From the NCBI RefSeq assembly GCF_021155765.1, contig NC_060106.1, positions 19,556,031 to 19,620,030 of the forward strand: a stretch of 64,000 nt of DNA. Direction: 5' to 3'. How positions within the stretch are numbered: the stretch's first letter is position 1; each line of letters begins with the position of its first letter. This DNA is from Diprion similis (lineage: Eukaryota > Arthropoda > Insecta > Hymenoptera > Diprionidae). This document shows, piece by piece, positions 1 to 13,800 of this stretch. The translations under genes were made by a program, and so were the position numbers. A model generated the notes under the pieces. That model was not told the DNA's origin, did not search any database, and saw only the letters and a program-made list of their open reading frames with translations.

Positions 1-1919
1 CTGAAATAGTTAACGTTTTTGCAGAACGGTATATCCTGGGTAAAATCCTTGCCATTAATGACGACCCGAAAGTAGAAATCGCTCGCCACGTGATTCTCAT
101 TCTTCGGATTCATTTTGTACACTTCAATAATGAATCGAGAAGCGTAATGCGACATAGAAAATCGATCGGTGACCAAGCCAAGCGCCGTGGCAAGGTATTC
201 CAAGGTCTTATCATGTCCCGAATACAAGACTACTTTCGGTTTAGCATCGGAGACAATTCGCAGCATGTGAGACACTATGTCCCTCAGTAAACCATAGGCT
301 CGTAATAAGCCATACTTTCTTTGACTCCTGCTCTTTGCATGCTGCTTCGCCTCCCATTCTGTATATGCAAAAAGACTCGTGACATGTTCTGTTTTAACGC
401 AAAATTGTTGTACTTCCAGGTCTATACATGGCAACGGCGCATTGTGGCAGACATAAGTGAGCAGAGCATCCCTCAGTGAATTCGGATCGGTGCTTTGAGC
501 CTGCTCAGGCATTTCGAAGACAACGTTACCAGCCTGCTTGATCAGATTTGCCACTGCAGGATGGGACCTCAGATGTTCAGCCATTTCCTTCGAGTGTTGT
601 TTGCTGAACTTATCAGCTGCGGAACAGGCGCAGTCCGTATTGCAGAAAGTGAGACTTTGGCTCTCTTGCAGATTGATTTTGGCAAGGTTGCCAAAATTGT
701 CGTACTCCAAAAACGTGTAGAGCAGGGCTACCGCGCTTTGCACTGTTCTCCTGTATCTTGTGCTGTAAACTATAATGTCTTTCGAATTTAATGTGCTACT
801 GTTCAAGTTCAGTTTGTTGTAGTAAATATTCCTCAACAGCAATCCAGTTTTGAGAAGTTGGTTTACACCCAAACCGGTCAACTGTGCTAGTTTACATTCC
901 TTCGAATCTGCTGGGAGCATGGGAAATCCGTGAAAAGGTCCCAAAAACTGTGTCCATGCTGTTCTCGAGTAGCTTGATACATTTTGCAGGAAACTTTGGT
1001 AAGCCAAGTAAACACTTTCCATCTCAGAAGTACCGCTGAAGTCCTTGGCACAGTTCACTGTTGTGATATTCCGCACGTGAGTTAGGGGACCTCTGTCTCC
1101 ATGTCGAATGAATACCAGAATACCTTCCAGAGTCAAGTTGCCATCAACCTTTCCTGTTGAACAAGAGAAAAAGTATTTATGTGATGCAAAAAATGCTGTA
1201 AATACTTAGTATAGATTTGATCGAACAATTGTGTACATTCGTTAACAAGTGCAGATATTTGTAAAACAAATGTCTAGATCGTTGCAATATATATTTTGTA
1301 ATTTCTATTTCAATGGTATCGATAAGAGAATAGTTGGAATTTCGTGCGCCAGAGATGATCAGCCGGTGTGAAATGTGAAAGCGGCACTGAACTGGAAGCA
1401 CGGTATAGATTTTGTCCGTGTGTCAGCAGGTACTCGAACATGTGAATAAAAATTAAAATAATATTCAAGGTGATAGTAGAACTCTACCTTCAGCTCCAGG
1501 ATTGATATCATCGGGTGAATTGCAGAATCTGAATATCTTTTTGGTCTTTAGATCGAGCTTGAGGTTCCTGGGAAATTCCCTGAGAGAGATATCGCTCGGA
1601 GGACGTCTACCCTGGGTGTAAGTTTTCTCGTCGACCCCGATGTACTTGTACATACCTGGAGAAGGGAACAAAATTATCAATGATGAAAAAAAGAGTAGCT
1701 GCAGCGAAGGTGCATCGAATAGTTGAACAAGTAGATACAAAAGATTGTGAAGCATGAAATACCTGTTCGCGAAAAATGGTTTACCAAACAATTGAATCTA
1801 AAATATAAAACGTGTGCGTAGTCCTCACCAGCGACTAAAAGGAAGATCCATACGCTGAGTATCACGTAACAATAGAACGCTCGATGCTGATAAGAGAGCC
1901 GTAGCATTTCCGGCAGCAT
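1..1919 (-). CDS. PXYLP1: 2-phosphoxylose phosphatase 1-like (histidine acid phosphatase), 3' end off window
   Basis: Three coding exons on the minus strand: 1919-1829 (ATG), 1655-1488, and 1153 to the window edge. All junctions are GT-AG and keep one frame (joins give VAG-MYKY and GAEG-KVDG). Exon 1 encodes a short basic start and a hydrophobic segment (about residues 14-30, FYCYVILSVWIFLLVAG), which fits a type II Golgi membrane anchor. The luminal part has the histidine-acid-phosphatase signature IRHGDRGP at residues 102-109 and the distal catalytic pair YSGHDKTL (H400, D401). About 430 residues are visible; the last coding bases are cut by the left edge. In the family, this enzyme removes the 2-O-phosphate from xylose in the glycosaminoglycan-protein linkage region in the Golgi, allowing chain elongation. 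Lysosomal or prostatic acid phosphatases share the fold, but the N-terminal anchor and sequence favour PXYLP1. The GC-rich stretch at 1930-2250 is its likely 5' UTR/promoter. Confidence 0.88.
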
Positions 1920-2819
1920 CTTAGGACGTTCTTCGGAGACGGAGAATCAACGAAACGGCAAAATCGCGGGTCGCGGTGAAGGTCCAGGGAGCGATCAGGC
2001 GTTGGGATGAGGACCGGCAGCGACAAACGCATCGTTGCATGCTTCGGCCCCTCTCCATACGATGATCCGCGTTAGCCGCGTTCCTCTGTCCGAGAGTGAT
2101 ATGAATTTCGTTCCGCAGCCATTTTCGCCGACAGGCACCGACGGGTTTTATGTAACCTGTACCTGACGCGACGACGATGGTGCCGCGCGTCGAACGGCCA
2201 CTGCAGGAGCTCGCGGTTTTTGCCGCTTTTACACGGGCGTGAAAATGGACTTCTCGACGCTCGCGCGGATTCTTCTTTTAATATTCCGAAAGGGTTGCGG
2301 CCGCCAAGCGACCCTCAACTCGGCGCATGCGCTGCCCATTTCAGTCATAGCCCACAAGACACTTGCAATGCAATCTCTCGATAACACTAATTTCTTTTTC
2401 TGATAATCTAATCTCTGCATGGCGGGGGCGGGAGGGCTCCAGATTGGTAGTTTAAACCCAGAATTTCAATCGACAAGATTCTGTAACAGCTTCGACTGCC
2501 GCCTTGAATTTATGGTCTAAATCGAGATATATTAATTCCAGATACGAAATTACTGTGATCAAAGTTGTAGAGAATTAAATATTTTACCTTGGTTGACACC
2601 ATTTTTAGTAAAAAGTTGAAAATTGCCGAGTTATTTGACGTAAAATTTTTTTCCATAAATTCAAAATGGCCGTTGAAGCTACTGCGGAATCTGGTCGAAA
2701 TTCTGGATCTAAACTACCAATTTAGACCATCCTTTAAACGATTGGAAAGAGAAAATAATGGTAGCGAACAATTCCCGATTAAGGGAGTTCTATTGGAAAA
2801 TTAATTGACGGTTGGATAA

Positions 2820-3110
2820 AGATGAAAATCGAAGAAATGAGACAAAGAAATTTCTCCGAAAATTGTACGAAATCAGTTCAAATCAGAATGAAATGAGACG
2901 AAGAAATTGCTTTGAAATCGTATGAAATCAGAGGAAATCAGGTGGAGTCATCCAGAATCGTAAAAAATTGCTGTGAAATCTTCTTAAGAACACGTGAAAT
3001 CGTGTCTGATACCAGATACTAGATGAAATCATCGAAAATCATATTTAAAATCATGTGAACTCATCGGACGTCACGAAATTATGAAATCACGGGTATGCTA
3101 AAAATTTGAG
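2820..3110. repeat. Degenerate GAAATC-type minisatellite
   Basis: The words gaaatca, gaaatcg and aaatcat recur about every 10-25 bases, often as gaaatc followed by rtgtgaa or atgaaatcag. The units have drifted and there is no constant period, so this looks like an old short-motif array rather than a young satellite. No reading frame or promoter elements are apparent. Confidence 0.5.
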
Positions 3111-5667
3111 TGAATAAACCCTCGATTTAACGTCTACTCTTACGGCACACTACTTTTTCATTGTGTTGAAAATATTCATTAGATATTTATTTCATCATTA
3201 ATAATGGTTTCACTGACAACTAAGCGTCAATTCGTTTCGCATTGATTTTTATTATTTTTTATGAAACAGAAAAATATGTTATGTTTCAAATACTAATATG
3301 ATACATTTTCTATCTGAATCAAAAGTAGAAATAATTTTTTTACTTTACATTTGTATAAAAGTGATCATCACTTTCAAGTCTCCAGCCGAGCAAATTATTT
3401 GCAAAGATTTACATTCTGCATGTTTAATTTTTCCACCACAAAATCTAATCATTATTTTTTATGCTTTCGTCTACGAAACTAGGAAACAATTGTCTCTCGT
3501 TCGTCGTAAAAATGTCAAGTCGATACGTATCTCCGTAGTTGATTCGAGGAACAAATGGTCTATAAGAGGTGAACGAGTCCAGATAACGATATTTTATATA
3601 GACCATTCCCGTTTTTATATCAAGTTAGTGTAATATATACATAAAACACATGGTGCAATATACATAATTGACTGCAAGAAAAGATTTGTCAATTATTTCC
3701 GTGATGTATTTATTCATATATGTGTGCAGAATGCAAAAGGCATCGCGTCAATTAAGAGAGACTAGAGATCAAGTTCTTAACAAAGAAATATAATAAACAA
3801 AAATAAAATTGGTACTATGCTTCGATTGTCATTGTTGTGATCCCAAGATAGCATTTATTAGACCACACGAGGTGTGATACCTACTGCAGAAATTATTGAA
3901 CTAGTTGCACGACTGACCACGAGATAACAGGCAGCTTATCATGCAGTACAATACATATTTCCTGCGTCATTATACGCGTGTAAAGCCAGATTTGTGGGAT
4001 CTCGTTGACCCATAGAAAAAACCGATAACGTAATGAAACCGAATTACGTCTCCGATGAAAAGCCATTTCCCAAAGGACCGCGTATTTTTTCGTGAGAACC
4101 GGAGATTCGTACGTCCACGGTTCAGGGTATCAGGTTTTTTTATCATCGCATTACTACTATCCTTTTTGAAAAAATAATTAATTTCCCGCCGTTTCATTTA
4201 CTTCTCTTTATGTCATTTTTCATCGTTCCACGTAGGTACGTCTGCTGCGCAGGTTTGATAAATAAAATTCAATAAAATTGAATGAAACAAAGAGAGGTGA
4301 AATCCCTGGTTCGATATACCTACCGTGTAATAGGAAATCATATTATATCCAGCTATGACATAGTAATGGTCTATTCGGCGTCAAACGAATCGCGTCTATA
4401 GCCAGTCACGCCGTTAAAATAGGCGAGGTGGACCGAGAAGGATGAATGAAATCGGGTATTAAAATTGACAAAGCATATATGCAAAAAGTTAGGAAATTGG
4501 ATAAAATTGGTAAAAAAAATTAACTAATTTTATTTCAAGAATTGAATCGAGTGAATTCGAGTGAGACAATGGTTTGAGAAAAGATTTTACAATCAGAACG
4601 TTCAACAAGATTAAACTCCGATTTTTCTTGGCTTATTTTGTCAACCCTATTGAAATTTTTGTTTTTTACTAATAGTTGTTTCCAGAGTGGATGAAAATAG
4701 ATTTTTCTAAGTACATTTGCACGTTATAATTACTATACATACGTAATGTCGGCTTTTTTGAATGGTTCTCAGACAATAGATGAGAACCACCTGAGTTTGA
4801 TTATTTAGAAAGTTCTAATTATAAACCCTCTTCTCAATTAATCGTCAAGATCTAATTGACTCGTGTTGTATACGAATTAGCTCTGTATCATTCCGATTAT
4901 AAATATATGGAGCATTCCATACCACTTCGATCTGGGCCTGACCCTTGACCTCTGGGATTGGACCCACGATTTTTTATATGTTTTTTTTTAAATATCTTTT
5001 TCAACTCGATTAGAATTTTATACTATTTTCTAAAACGATTTTATTGATCGACACAACTTAAAAATTCTCAATAATCGTTTGTAAGATATCAGAATTATTT
5101 TTAAGCTTAAAGCCGGAGTGGGAAGATTTTTTCTTCTTACTGTTTTCAAGCTCTTTTCGAAAAAAAAAACTTAAAAAAAAAATTATAAACGGGAGTTATT
5201 TTACCATGAATGGTTGCTGAAACATTTCCACACGTCACATGTTACTTTATTCCTACCACGATCCTGAAAATGCTACAAGGTGAAAAAAAAATTCGAAATA
5301 ATAAAATGGTTCGGAAAAATCTGCGAAAAGTCGCGAAGTGTATAAATTGCTTCGACATGCATACGGTGTCGTTGGCAATTAGGAAATTTACGAGGGGTTA
5401 TTTTTACGGTGCGAGTTTGTTCGGAGGGTGAAGATTCTATTTCAATTATTCATGACTTATATCCCCAAAAGGCGTATCGATCTCGTATGTCATTTGAGAA
5501 ACCGGTCAGAGGCGCATATCCGATTCACCGGATACCGTCATCAAGCTTCCTCTTTCAATCCCCTCGATGCCGGCTCGTAGACTCGAATTTTTTCGTCACC
5601 TCATTTGATCTGCACTCCGTTTTATGGATAGAAATTTCTATCTTCTTGATTCAGGCATTATATACAC

Positions 5668-6280
5668 TAGAGTGGTGCAAAAAAACAGACTTTTTTTTTT
5701 TTGGAGTCTCGTGTGACAAAATGTTAGTTTTTGATGTTTCAACAGCCCACTCCAAAGGACAGCTCGAAAAAAAAATTTTAAGAGGTCGCTCCAAATTTTT
5801 CAAAATGTCAAAAATCGTTAAGAAATTAAATTAAAAAAATTATATTATCAGTATTTTGTTTGATTTTTAATTCATGTCGTGGTCTATTGTTATCGATTCT
5901 TTCTTACTAAATTAAAGAAAAAAAATTTATGAAATTTTAATATGAATATTAAAAGGTAGCTCGAAAAGATCTAAAGAAATGCACGAAAAAATTGAAAAAA
6001 AAATTATGAGCGACGTTCCGAAATTCAAATTTTGAACCGAAACTTTCGAAAACTTATTTTTTTTTGTCATTAAAATTATACCGTAACGAGAAAAAAAATT
6101 CAAAAAAAAAAAAAAAATCGATTTTTGACGATTTCTGACGTTTTAAAAAATGTAGATCGACATCTTAAAAATTTTTTTTTTAACTGTCCTTTGGAGTGGG
6201 CTCTTAAAACATAAAAAACTAACATTTTGTCACACGAGACTGAACAAAAAAAAAATAGTCGGTTTTTTTGCGCCACCCTA
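5668..6280. mobile_element. Palindromic MITE, family A, copy 1 (TA-flanked)
   Basis: The element begins TAGAGTGGTGCAAAAAAAC and ends GTTTTTTTGCGCCACCCTA, so its ends are imperfect inverted repeats flanked by TA. The inverted arms extend about 150 bp and share blocks such as ctcgtgtgacaaaatgttag, ccactccaaaggacag and aggtcgctcc. The AT-rich middle carries no transposase frame. The second copy at 17859-18479 matches it along its whole length. TA flanks suggest mobilisation by a Tc1/mariner-type transposase; that is inference. Confidence 0.85.
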
Positions 6281-6859
6281 ATATACACCCACGACAAATT
6301 CGCGGAAACAAAGACGGCTTTCATACGCTTTCGATATTGATCAAGAACCCAAAATTTTGCGAATGAAAGCTGATCAGCGACGTATATCCTAATTTGCTCA
6401 GCACACTGATGACGTCTCTCTTCCGGATGTTGTATAATGCATATAAATGTCCTCAAAGATCGTTTTATCATAAAAATCAGGAAAAATATTACGTATAACA
6501 TGTGCTATCACTGCAGGTAATACAATGTTAAAAATAATTCGTGTAAACTTTTGTTTTTCGGTATATTATATATGTATAACGTTAAATGTTATACTGCGAT
6601 ATACGCGAGTAACAGAAAATTTTTGTCCGAGCCTGTCTGCAGCCTTCGGAAAGGGGGTGAAACGTAAAAAGTCCGAGTTGCGTGGGTAGAACAATTCGTC
6701 AGATTCTGTTGCGGGATGAACCATATATTATACGAGAGTAGAATATATTTCGTAACAGGTTATACGTGCGGGCGAGTAGAGGTTTAAAAATAGCGGATTT
6801 TGCGAGTATTTTACTTTTTACATTTTCGTTTTTTATTTTTTTAAATCCGTTATTAACTT

Positions 6860-7400
6860 CCCGTTTCTATGTTTTTAGGAGGAAAAAAGGAAGTTATTGT
6901 AATCATCCCGAAAGCAAAAATTTGGCTTTTGACTAGACCTCCACATTTTAAAGTTTAGAGAATCACCTCCGATCGTTTTCAGCTACTTATTTGATAAATT
7001 TTTTTGCCCAACGATATATCGAGAAAAAATTACCGGATTTCAATGATTTTAGTCTCAATTGTCACGGCTTTCCCAAACTCAGAAACGATTACAGTTTGGC
7101 TTCAATCGGTTCAGTATTTTCATAAGCCTCGAAGTTTTTCCAATCGCCGATCACGAATTTGAGGTTAGATTGGAGGTTATCCATCCAATATGGAGGACCA
7201 AAATCCAAAGTAAATCGAATTGGACGAAACTCGGTACCCGGTGATTTTCCAGATCGCAGATTACAAATCTGATGTTAAATCTTGAAAATTAAAGATGGCG
7301 ACTCCAACATGGCGGACAAAGAAAAATCAAAAACATGCTTTTATTGGCCTTGAAATTTCATATCTCAGTTAGCTTTGGGACGCTAGTTAAAAATCCGGCA
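6860..7400. repeat. Old dispersed repeat with 'atggcggac' words
   Basis: This stretch starts with a gaggaaaaaaggaagttattg-type segment and contains repeated phrases (ccaatatggaggaccaaaatcc, aagatggcgac, acatggcggacaaa). Similar phrases occur on the other strand at 15760-16020 (gtccgccatattggatgcg). No coding frame survives. It is probably a decayed transposon fragment of unknown class. Confidence 0.4.
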
Positions 7401-7674
7401 CCCATTTTTTGTTCTGTGAACTTGGAACCTGCAGTGTGAAGTTGGGAAGATTGAAGTCTGGCTCACGGTCAGTCTAAAGCCGTTTAGCTTGTTATACCTA
7501 CTTCCGAACGAACTTGCAGAGCAACATGCCGTAATAACCCCGGCGAATATTGCATGGCGAGCAACAGTGCGTGGAAAATTGCTCACTCACACACCGAGAG
7601 GTGAAAACGCGGCGCGAGGGACGCTGAGGACGCTTGCGCCCCGGCCGCAGGGGGTGTCGAAGACGTCGAGCCCC

Positions 7675-7682
7675 TATATAAG
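7675..7682 (+). promoter_or_regulatory. TATA box of Nplp1
   Basis: TATATAAG sits in a locally GC-rich promoter (7600-7740), about 150 bases before the Nplp1 start codon. A start about 30 bases downstream (near 7705) would give a 5' UTR of about 120 nt. A TCAGTC initiator-like word lies at 7744 but is too far from the TATA box to pair with it. Confidence 0.6.
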
Positions 7683-7825
7683 GGTGCGAAACCCGCGAAA
7701 CCGCTACTCGCAACGGACACCGCGTCCCAGTTTATAGCCCCTTCAGTCCGGACCGATTCGGAGGAGTTCTTCCAGTTATTATCAAAGAAAACATCGGCCA
7801 GCCGCTCGAGGGAAACCAGGACGCC

Positions 7826-10800
7826 ATGGCATCCTCCGCCAGGAGCTACCTCATCACTCTGCTTCTCTATGTCTCGGTCGTTAACGAGATTAGCCTTCCT
7901 CTGGTAAGTTCGATGCCATTTTTTCTTCCCGGATGTTCGACCCTTTTAATATAGTATATTTGATTGTCAGATTTTTTGAATTTTTTTTTCACTTTTTCAC
8001 GCGGTATCGATAACGATAGCAGATGTAACAATCGTGGGTAACTAGCACCTCGGGAAAAGGAATTAACGGTGAATTTATTTTGGTTCTGAAATTTGCGATA
8101 CGTTAATTAGCCGCGCGAAAAAACGAGGAATCGAACAAATTAAATGAAAAGTTTTTTTTAAGTTTTTTTTATCTCCTGTAGTATAATAAATGATCGGTAA
8201 TTATGGCCGGTTTGCAGAAATTAAAAAAGTAATTTTGCCGTAACACATCATATTCGTAATATACCTAATTTGGAGTTTTGTAATATAACAGTTTTTTTAT
8301 TTCTTATAATTTTATATTACGCTGTAAATTTAACGTGTGGTAAAAAACTTCCTTGCAGGAGTCAATTACTATTTATTACCACAACTGCGAGCGGGTGTAA
8401 CGCGATTTATGTCTAAAATTATTTCTGTCTCATTAATTCTGGGTTTTGCAATATCATTTTACTCTCACGAAGAAAAGTTTTATGCGTTTTAGGCATATCT
8501 ACGCAGGTACGGCGCATTCGCGTGAATACTTGAATCGGTATTAACGTTCCACAAAACAATAAGAACTTGAACCGGAAAGTTCTGACGTCGCACTTAATTC
8601 TGCACTATCCTCCTGCGTTTTGATCCCTCGCAGTATTCGCGGAATAATAATCTGGCCACGGATCAGCCGTGGAATAAATCGCAAGCTCAGCCGCTGCAGC
8701 AGTGAAGCTGGAATCTCGATTTCAAATCCCTGAAACCAAATCTATAACTGCGCGCATTTTTATCCGCGAAAATCTCGAATGACCTCAGAGTCTTTACCTG
8801 CGGATAAAAATTGCCCCACAAAAGTCGCAAAGTTACAAAAATGAAAAATTACTCCTTGCTGATTAAAATCCTGACAAGCGATTTGCGCTGCGGTCAAGTG
8901 CAGTAAACAGCAAACAACAACGGTTGAAAATTGCGTCGCAAAATTCAGATCCGCCAAATTCGCCTCTGCAAATGTCAGACTCACGTGATATCGTAAATTA
9001 CACCTACATACGTGTGAAATTCCATCCCGAATAATTAATTACACACTCTGTTATGATTGTTGCTGTAACTACGAAAACCACTCCACGTAACATCGTAAAT
9101 TGCATTGTTATATATACAATCAGCGAAAGACAAATATATTTTTTATAATTTCCTTAACCAAGACGTAATAAGAGTCTGGACCGATATTTCGCAAAAATAA
9201 TGACAGTATTAATAATAATAATAAAAATAGAAAGATTTTACGAAAATATGATGAAGGATAAAATGAGAACGAAAAATTCGAAGAACACTACGTCTTATAG
9301 AGTTATTATTTGTTCACTTGACGAAGGACTCTCGGCTAAGTCCTTCCGATTGGCAGCTCAGTGAAAGCTTTACGCGTACTTTGACTTTGGTTCATAGTCA
9401 GTGGAGTCCAATTAGAGGAGACTTTTCGCCCCGTCGTCACCGCGGGAAATTCTAGAAGTAGACACGGATGTTTAGGTTACCGTGAAAATATCAATCACCC
9501 GAAATGCTCAGCGCTCGATCGTTTATATAACTTTCCGCAAACTTTACCCTTAACAAGTCGATCAATTAAAATCCTGGCGTTACCCGATCGAACGGTTCAC
9601 GGGATTTGCCGTCCGGACTATACGTCGAGCTGATAAGAACCTGTAGGTTTGAATGACGGGGAAAAATCTGCTAACGAACGTTGAATGAATAAATGAGGTG
9701 AAAAACGAGGGATGAAAAGAAATAAAAGAGTGAATAAAAATCTGCTAAACGTTCGTAGATTATATGTTGTACAAAAATGCGGGACCCTTGCGGTGAAAAC
9801 GCACGGATTTAATATTGCTTGTATTCAATTTATCTGATAGAAGGTTTGATTGACGATCGTAAAATATAATGATTCCTGCTCTCCGGAGGATTTTTTAATC
9901 TTTTAAATTGAATAGAACGCGCAAATATCTGCTTTGCAGAATAATTATTAATAACTTTATGATCGCAAGTTCGTTAAGTGCGGGAGATTTTTTTACAGAA
10001 AATGGAATTCTTCACTACAACGGACGTTTTTTTTTCATCTTGTAAGCTTTTTTATTTATAGGAAAAATAAGGAAAATGCGGGAAATCCTGGCGAATTTCA
10101 GATAAAAAATTTGCTGCAATCGCAACGATGCTTAGATCTACTTACGGTTCTTTAAATACCGTATAACGAATACATGCCTGACTCTGATCCCGGCTAATTA
10201 CGGGCATTAAAGATTACAGCGAAAAGCTCTGCGAGCTCAAGGCTCGAGCTTCGACATTTTAACGGGGAAATAAAAGCGCGTAATTGTTCCCGTCTGTACA
10301 AACAGTTGATCGTTTGATTCCGTTCCAGTTCAGCTGTTTATGCACAATATGCCTGGATAATTGCGCAAATAGAGCGAATAGCCTCTATCGCAGTTTTCCA
10401 TGGCGAATCGATTTTCCTCCGGATCATAAAATCCAAATTTATGTTTTGTTTGTATTATACAGTACAGATACTTGATTTTTTTTTTAAATATTTCTTACAT
10501 TCGTTATTTTCTGTAAGTATGCTAGATAAATTTGTTCAAAATTGCTCAAATTTTGAACATGATTTCTGTTTTTATTATTATTTTTTTTTTTTTTTCATTG
10601 AATTAATCATCAAAAGGTTGATTAAATTTGCAGAAATTTATTCATCCAATATTAAAAAGAAGACTTTCAGTTTCATTAACTTGTGTTTTTCATTAAGTAA
10701 TTCGATAAAAATTTCGTCCGAAATGCGGAAGACAGGTGAAAACGTTCGGACATTTATTTTTAATTTAGCGCCGACTCTGATGTAATGTAGAGAAATTTTC

Positions 10801-13800
10801 CGCGACATTCCTTTCGCTCAGAAAGCGTCTAGAGAAACTGTGCGAAAATTGCTTTCGGGCGGTTTCGAAAAGAGGAATTTTATAAAAAAAAATCTCGACC
10901 CCTTGAAGTCCGGCGATCTCCAAATTACGCATTTCTTTACACATTTGTTTTCGCATCTCGCGTCGTTAGATCTTTGCAACAGTTTGCAAATATTCGAGAC
11001 GAGCATCTTCTGCCTGCAGCCGCGCGTAACGCAGAGAAGAATTTTGGTGTTGGGTTTAACATTCTCTGCTCGGAATACCTTCCGTGGCTTCTTTGACACG
11101 GGATCGCCTTACCCGCGGCTCGGGCTTGGACTCTAATTATCGTAAGTTGTTTTTTAGTTTTTTTTTGGCCGCGGTGTTTTGCGAAATACGAAACTGTAGA
11201 CAAGAGGACAAGAAATATGAAAAAATGCAGAAATTTTAATAAAAAAAACTGAACAACTCGAGACGTTTTGTTTCAAGGATTGACAAATTCATTTCTAGCA
11301 TTCGACCATCTATCGAGATTTCATCAAACGCTGGAGCAAAAGAATATATTGCAGACAGAAACAAGAAGAAATGAAAAATTGTTGAATTTACTAAACATCA
11401 AATAGATTTGTTGATAAAAATAAATCTGATTACATTCGGTAATTCGATTACATTATCGTTTCGATCACTTAATTCTCTGTTAAATCAAATGATGTTTATT
11501 GTATTCGAAAAACGATTTCACACATCCACAGTTGACATTACATCACGATCTTCCTTGGCAATTCCGTTTGCATAGAGTTTTTATTCCATTTCTATTTCCA
11601 ACGTTTCAAATATAAGTTTATTTAGATAAAAACGAACGTCTGATATTTTCAGTAGTAAATATAATATAAAATAGATGTATCGTAAAAAATTCCACGATTC
11701 ATTCGCTCACTGTTTTCTCGATTCCCATTTTTTTTAAACTGGCAAACCAAAAATGACCAAACAGTGAATCAATCATCGATTTGATAAACGAATCTGGACT
11801 AGTTACACGTGTTTTTGTTTACAATAAGTTCTCTTATAAAAATCCCTTATTTCACGGTCTTCGTCGATGAATTTCTTCATTGATTATAGTTTGCACGCTG
11901 CAGGAGTTTGCAACTGAGAGAATTGACTCCTCGAGATAGAAAAGTTTGCATTTCCAAGGGACGTGAGGAGAGTGACGATAAGGTTAATCAACAGCTTGCA
12001 CAGAATTTCTACTCTCTCTCTCTCTCGCTTTCTCTCAGCTGATGGATTAAGTCTATCGATTCGCGAACACAGCCGAGCATGCAGAGGTCCTGTATCGTAT
12101 ATCTCGGGTTATCAAGCTAGAGAGAGAGAGAGAGAGAGAGAGAGCGGAGTTAATTAGTTTGATAAGTAGATTTTCAACTCGTCATAGACTCACCACAATA
12201 TCCAACATCGAGGTGTGTACACACCGGGATAAGCCTTAATCCTTACCGATTATCCTTGACAACGAAATTATGCTAACCGCGAGGTCAAAGTTGATAAAAC
12301 TGGGGAGGGATGGCAAAAAGGTCGGAGAGTAACAGCCGAGATTAGAACTGGAAAAACGTGCACGCCTAAAAAAATTTCAAATCGGTAAAAATTTAAAACT
12401 TGAGACATTCCGCCGCGTGTTTTTCCCCCTCACCCGACGACTTTTGCTGTTTCACTTCTCTGTGCCGAAAGCTTTTTAGCTTTTTCCCTGTCTTCGATAA
12501 AAGCCTGTGCACAATATAACCTCGGGGCTATAATCGATTTTAACGAGCCAGGGTGTGGAGTTTATACTCACGGTATTCTTTATCAGCATTTTCACTTTCC
12601 GACCTCGAGTGCTTGTCGATTTATTTTTACACCTCCTCCACCCCTCCGTTTCCTGCATCTTACACACGGTGTTTCCAAACAATAAACATGAACTTGAAGT
12701 ATACTGAAGATCGTGAAGATTTTCTAGATCTGTCTCTTTGTCTTTGAATTGATACACACGCCATGTACGAAAGCAAAAAACGAAATTATTTATCATTCTC
12801 ACACTGTGTAGGACATTCGATTTTTAAGGATAAACTTTATAGTTTTGAACAGGAAACAATGTCGGAACGTATTTTATTACTCTGGTATCCCCGCGCATTG
12901 AAACTATCCCACAGAACTTTATAACCAAAAATAATCTATAAACCAAAAAGTAACTACCGATTGAAAAGAAAATTTATTTCAATGAGTTTGTATAAAACAG
13001 ACTTTGGAATATATAAAATGAATCATCGTAGAATAAAATCGAAAGAATCTGTTAAATATTTAATCATTTTAAAGTGTTTTAAAATGAAAACTCGATATCG
13101 ATAACGTTTCTTCGTAATTGTGGTTATTTTTTTTCTCCCTCATTTAAAGAAAAAAAAAAAAAAAAAAAAAATCATCATACATAGTAATTCCGAATGTGTG
13201 GATTTGACGAATACTTAACTTATTCTGTAAAAATAAACTCACCGAAAACTATTGATAAATTTCGATTCACAGATCTGATCTCAAAGTATTAATCTATATT
13301 AGATATATATATATGCGTTTTCACGAATATACGAACGCCTGCCTAAATTATGTGTTTTGATCCTGCTCCCCCCCCCCCCACTTCTTTGTACTCAACTTTG
13401 CAATCAGGTAAATAATCTCCTTCCCGAAGTTACTGGGAGCAACAAAGAGGAGGAGAAGTTCTCTGTCATCCTCTCCCCCCCCCCCCCCTCCCTCCTTTTC
13501 ACGTCTCACTTTCCTCTGCTCTTGATGTTCTGTGATTATATTTAGTCAGTCGGATTTCACCGCCGGATTCTTATATATATACATACGCATTTACACTTAT
13601 AATCAGATACATTTTTCGGAGTTGGAAGAAAATTGTTTCCGGTGAAAATTTTAATTGCCGAGTTGCTGGGGTGAAGGGATTTTCCATACACGGAATACCG
13701 ATAAATTTTCCACATACCCAACTCGTCGGATTCAGTCTCTCTCTCTCTCTCTCTTTTAATTTTTTTGTCTCTCTCTCTCTCTCTATACATATATACATGT

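Larger units (their letters stand above)
1920..7670. other. Intergenic region between head-to-head PXYLP1 and Nplp1
   Basis: No supportable exon was found on either strand. From 1930 to about 2450 the DNA is GC- and CpG-rich and probably holds the PXYLP1 promoter. From 2820 to 3110 there is a degenerate motif repeat (GAAATCA-like units). A one-ended inverted-repeat remnant begins near 4905 (TATGGAGCATTCCATACCA). A complete palindromic MITE occupies 5668-6280. From about 6860 to 7400 there is an older dispersed repeat with 'atggcggac' words. The remainder is AT-rich and unremarkable. Confidence 0.6.

Noticed and set aside
6100-6501. 133-residue minus-strand frame
   Set aside because: Mostly the right arm of the family A MITE, translated from poly-A/T and terminal repeat sequence.
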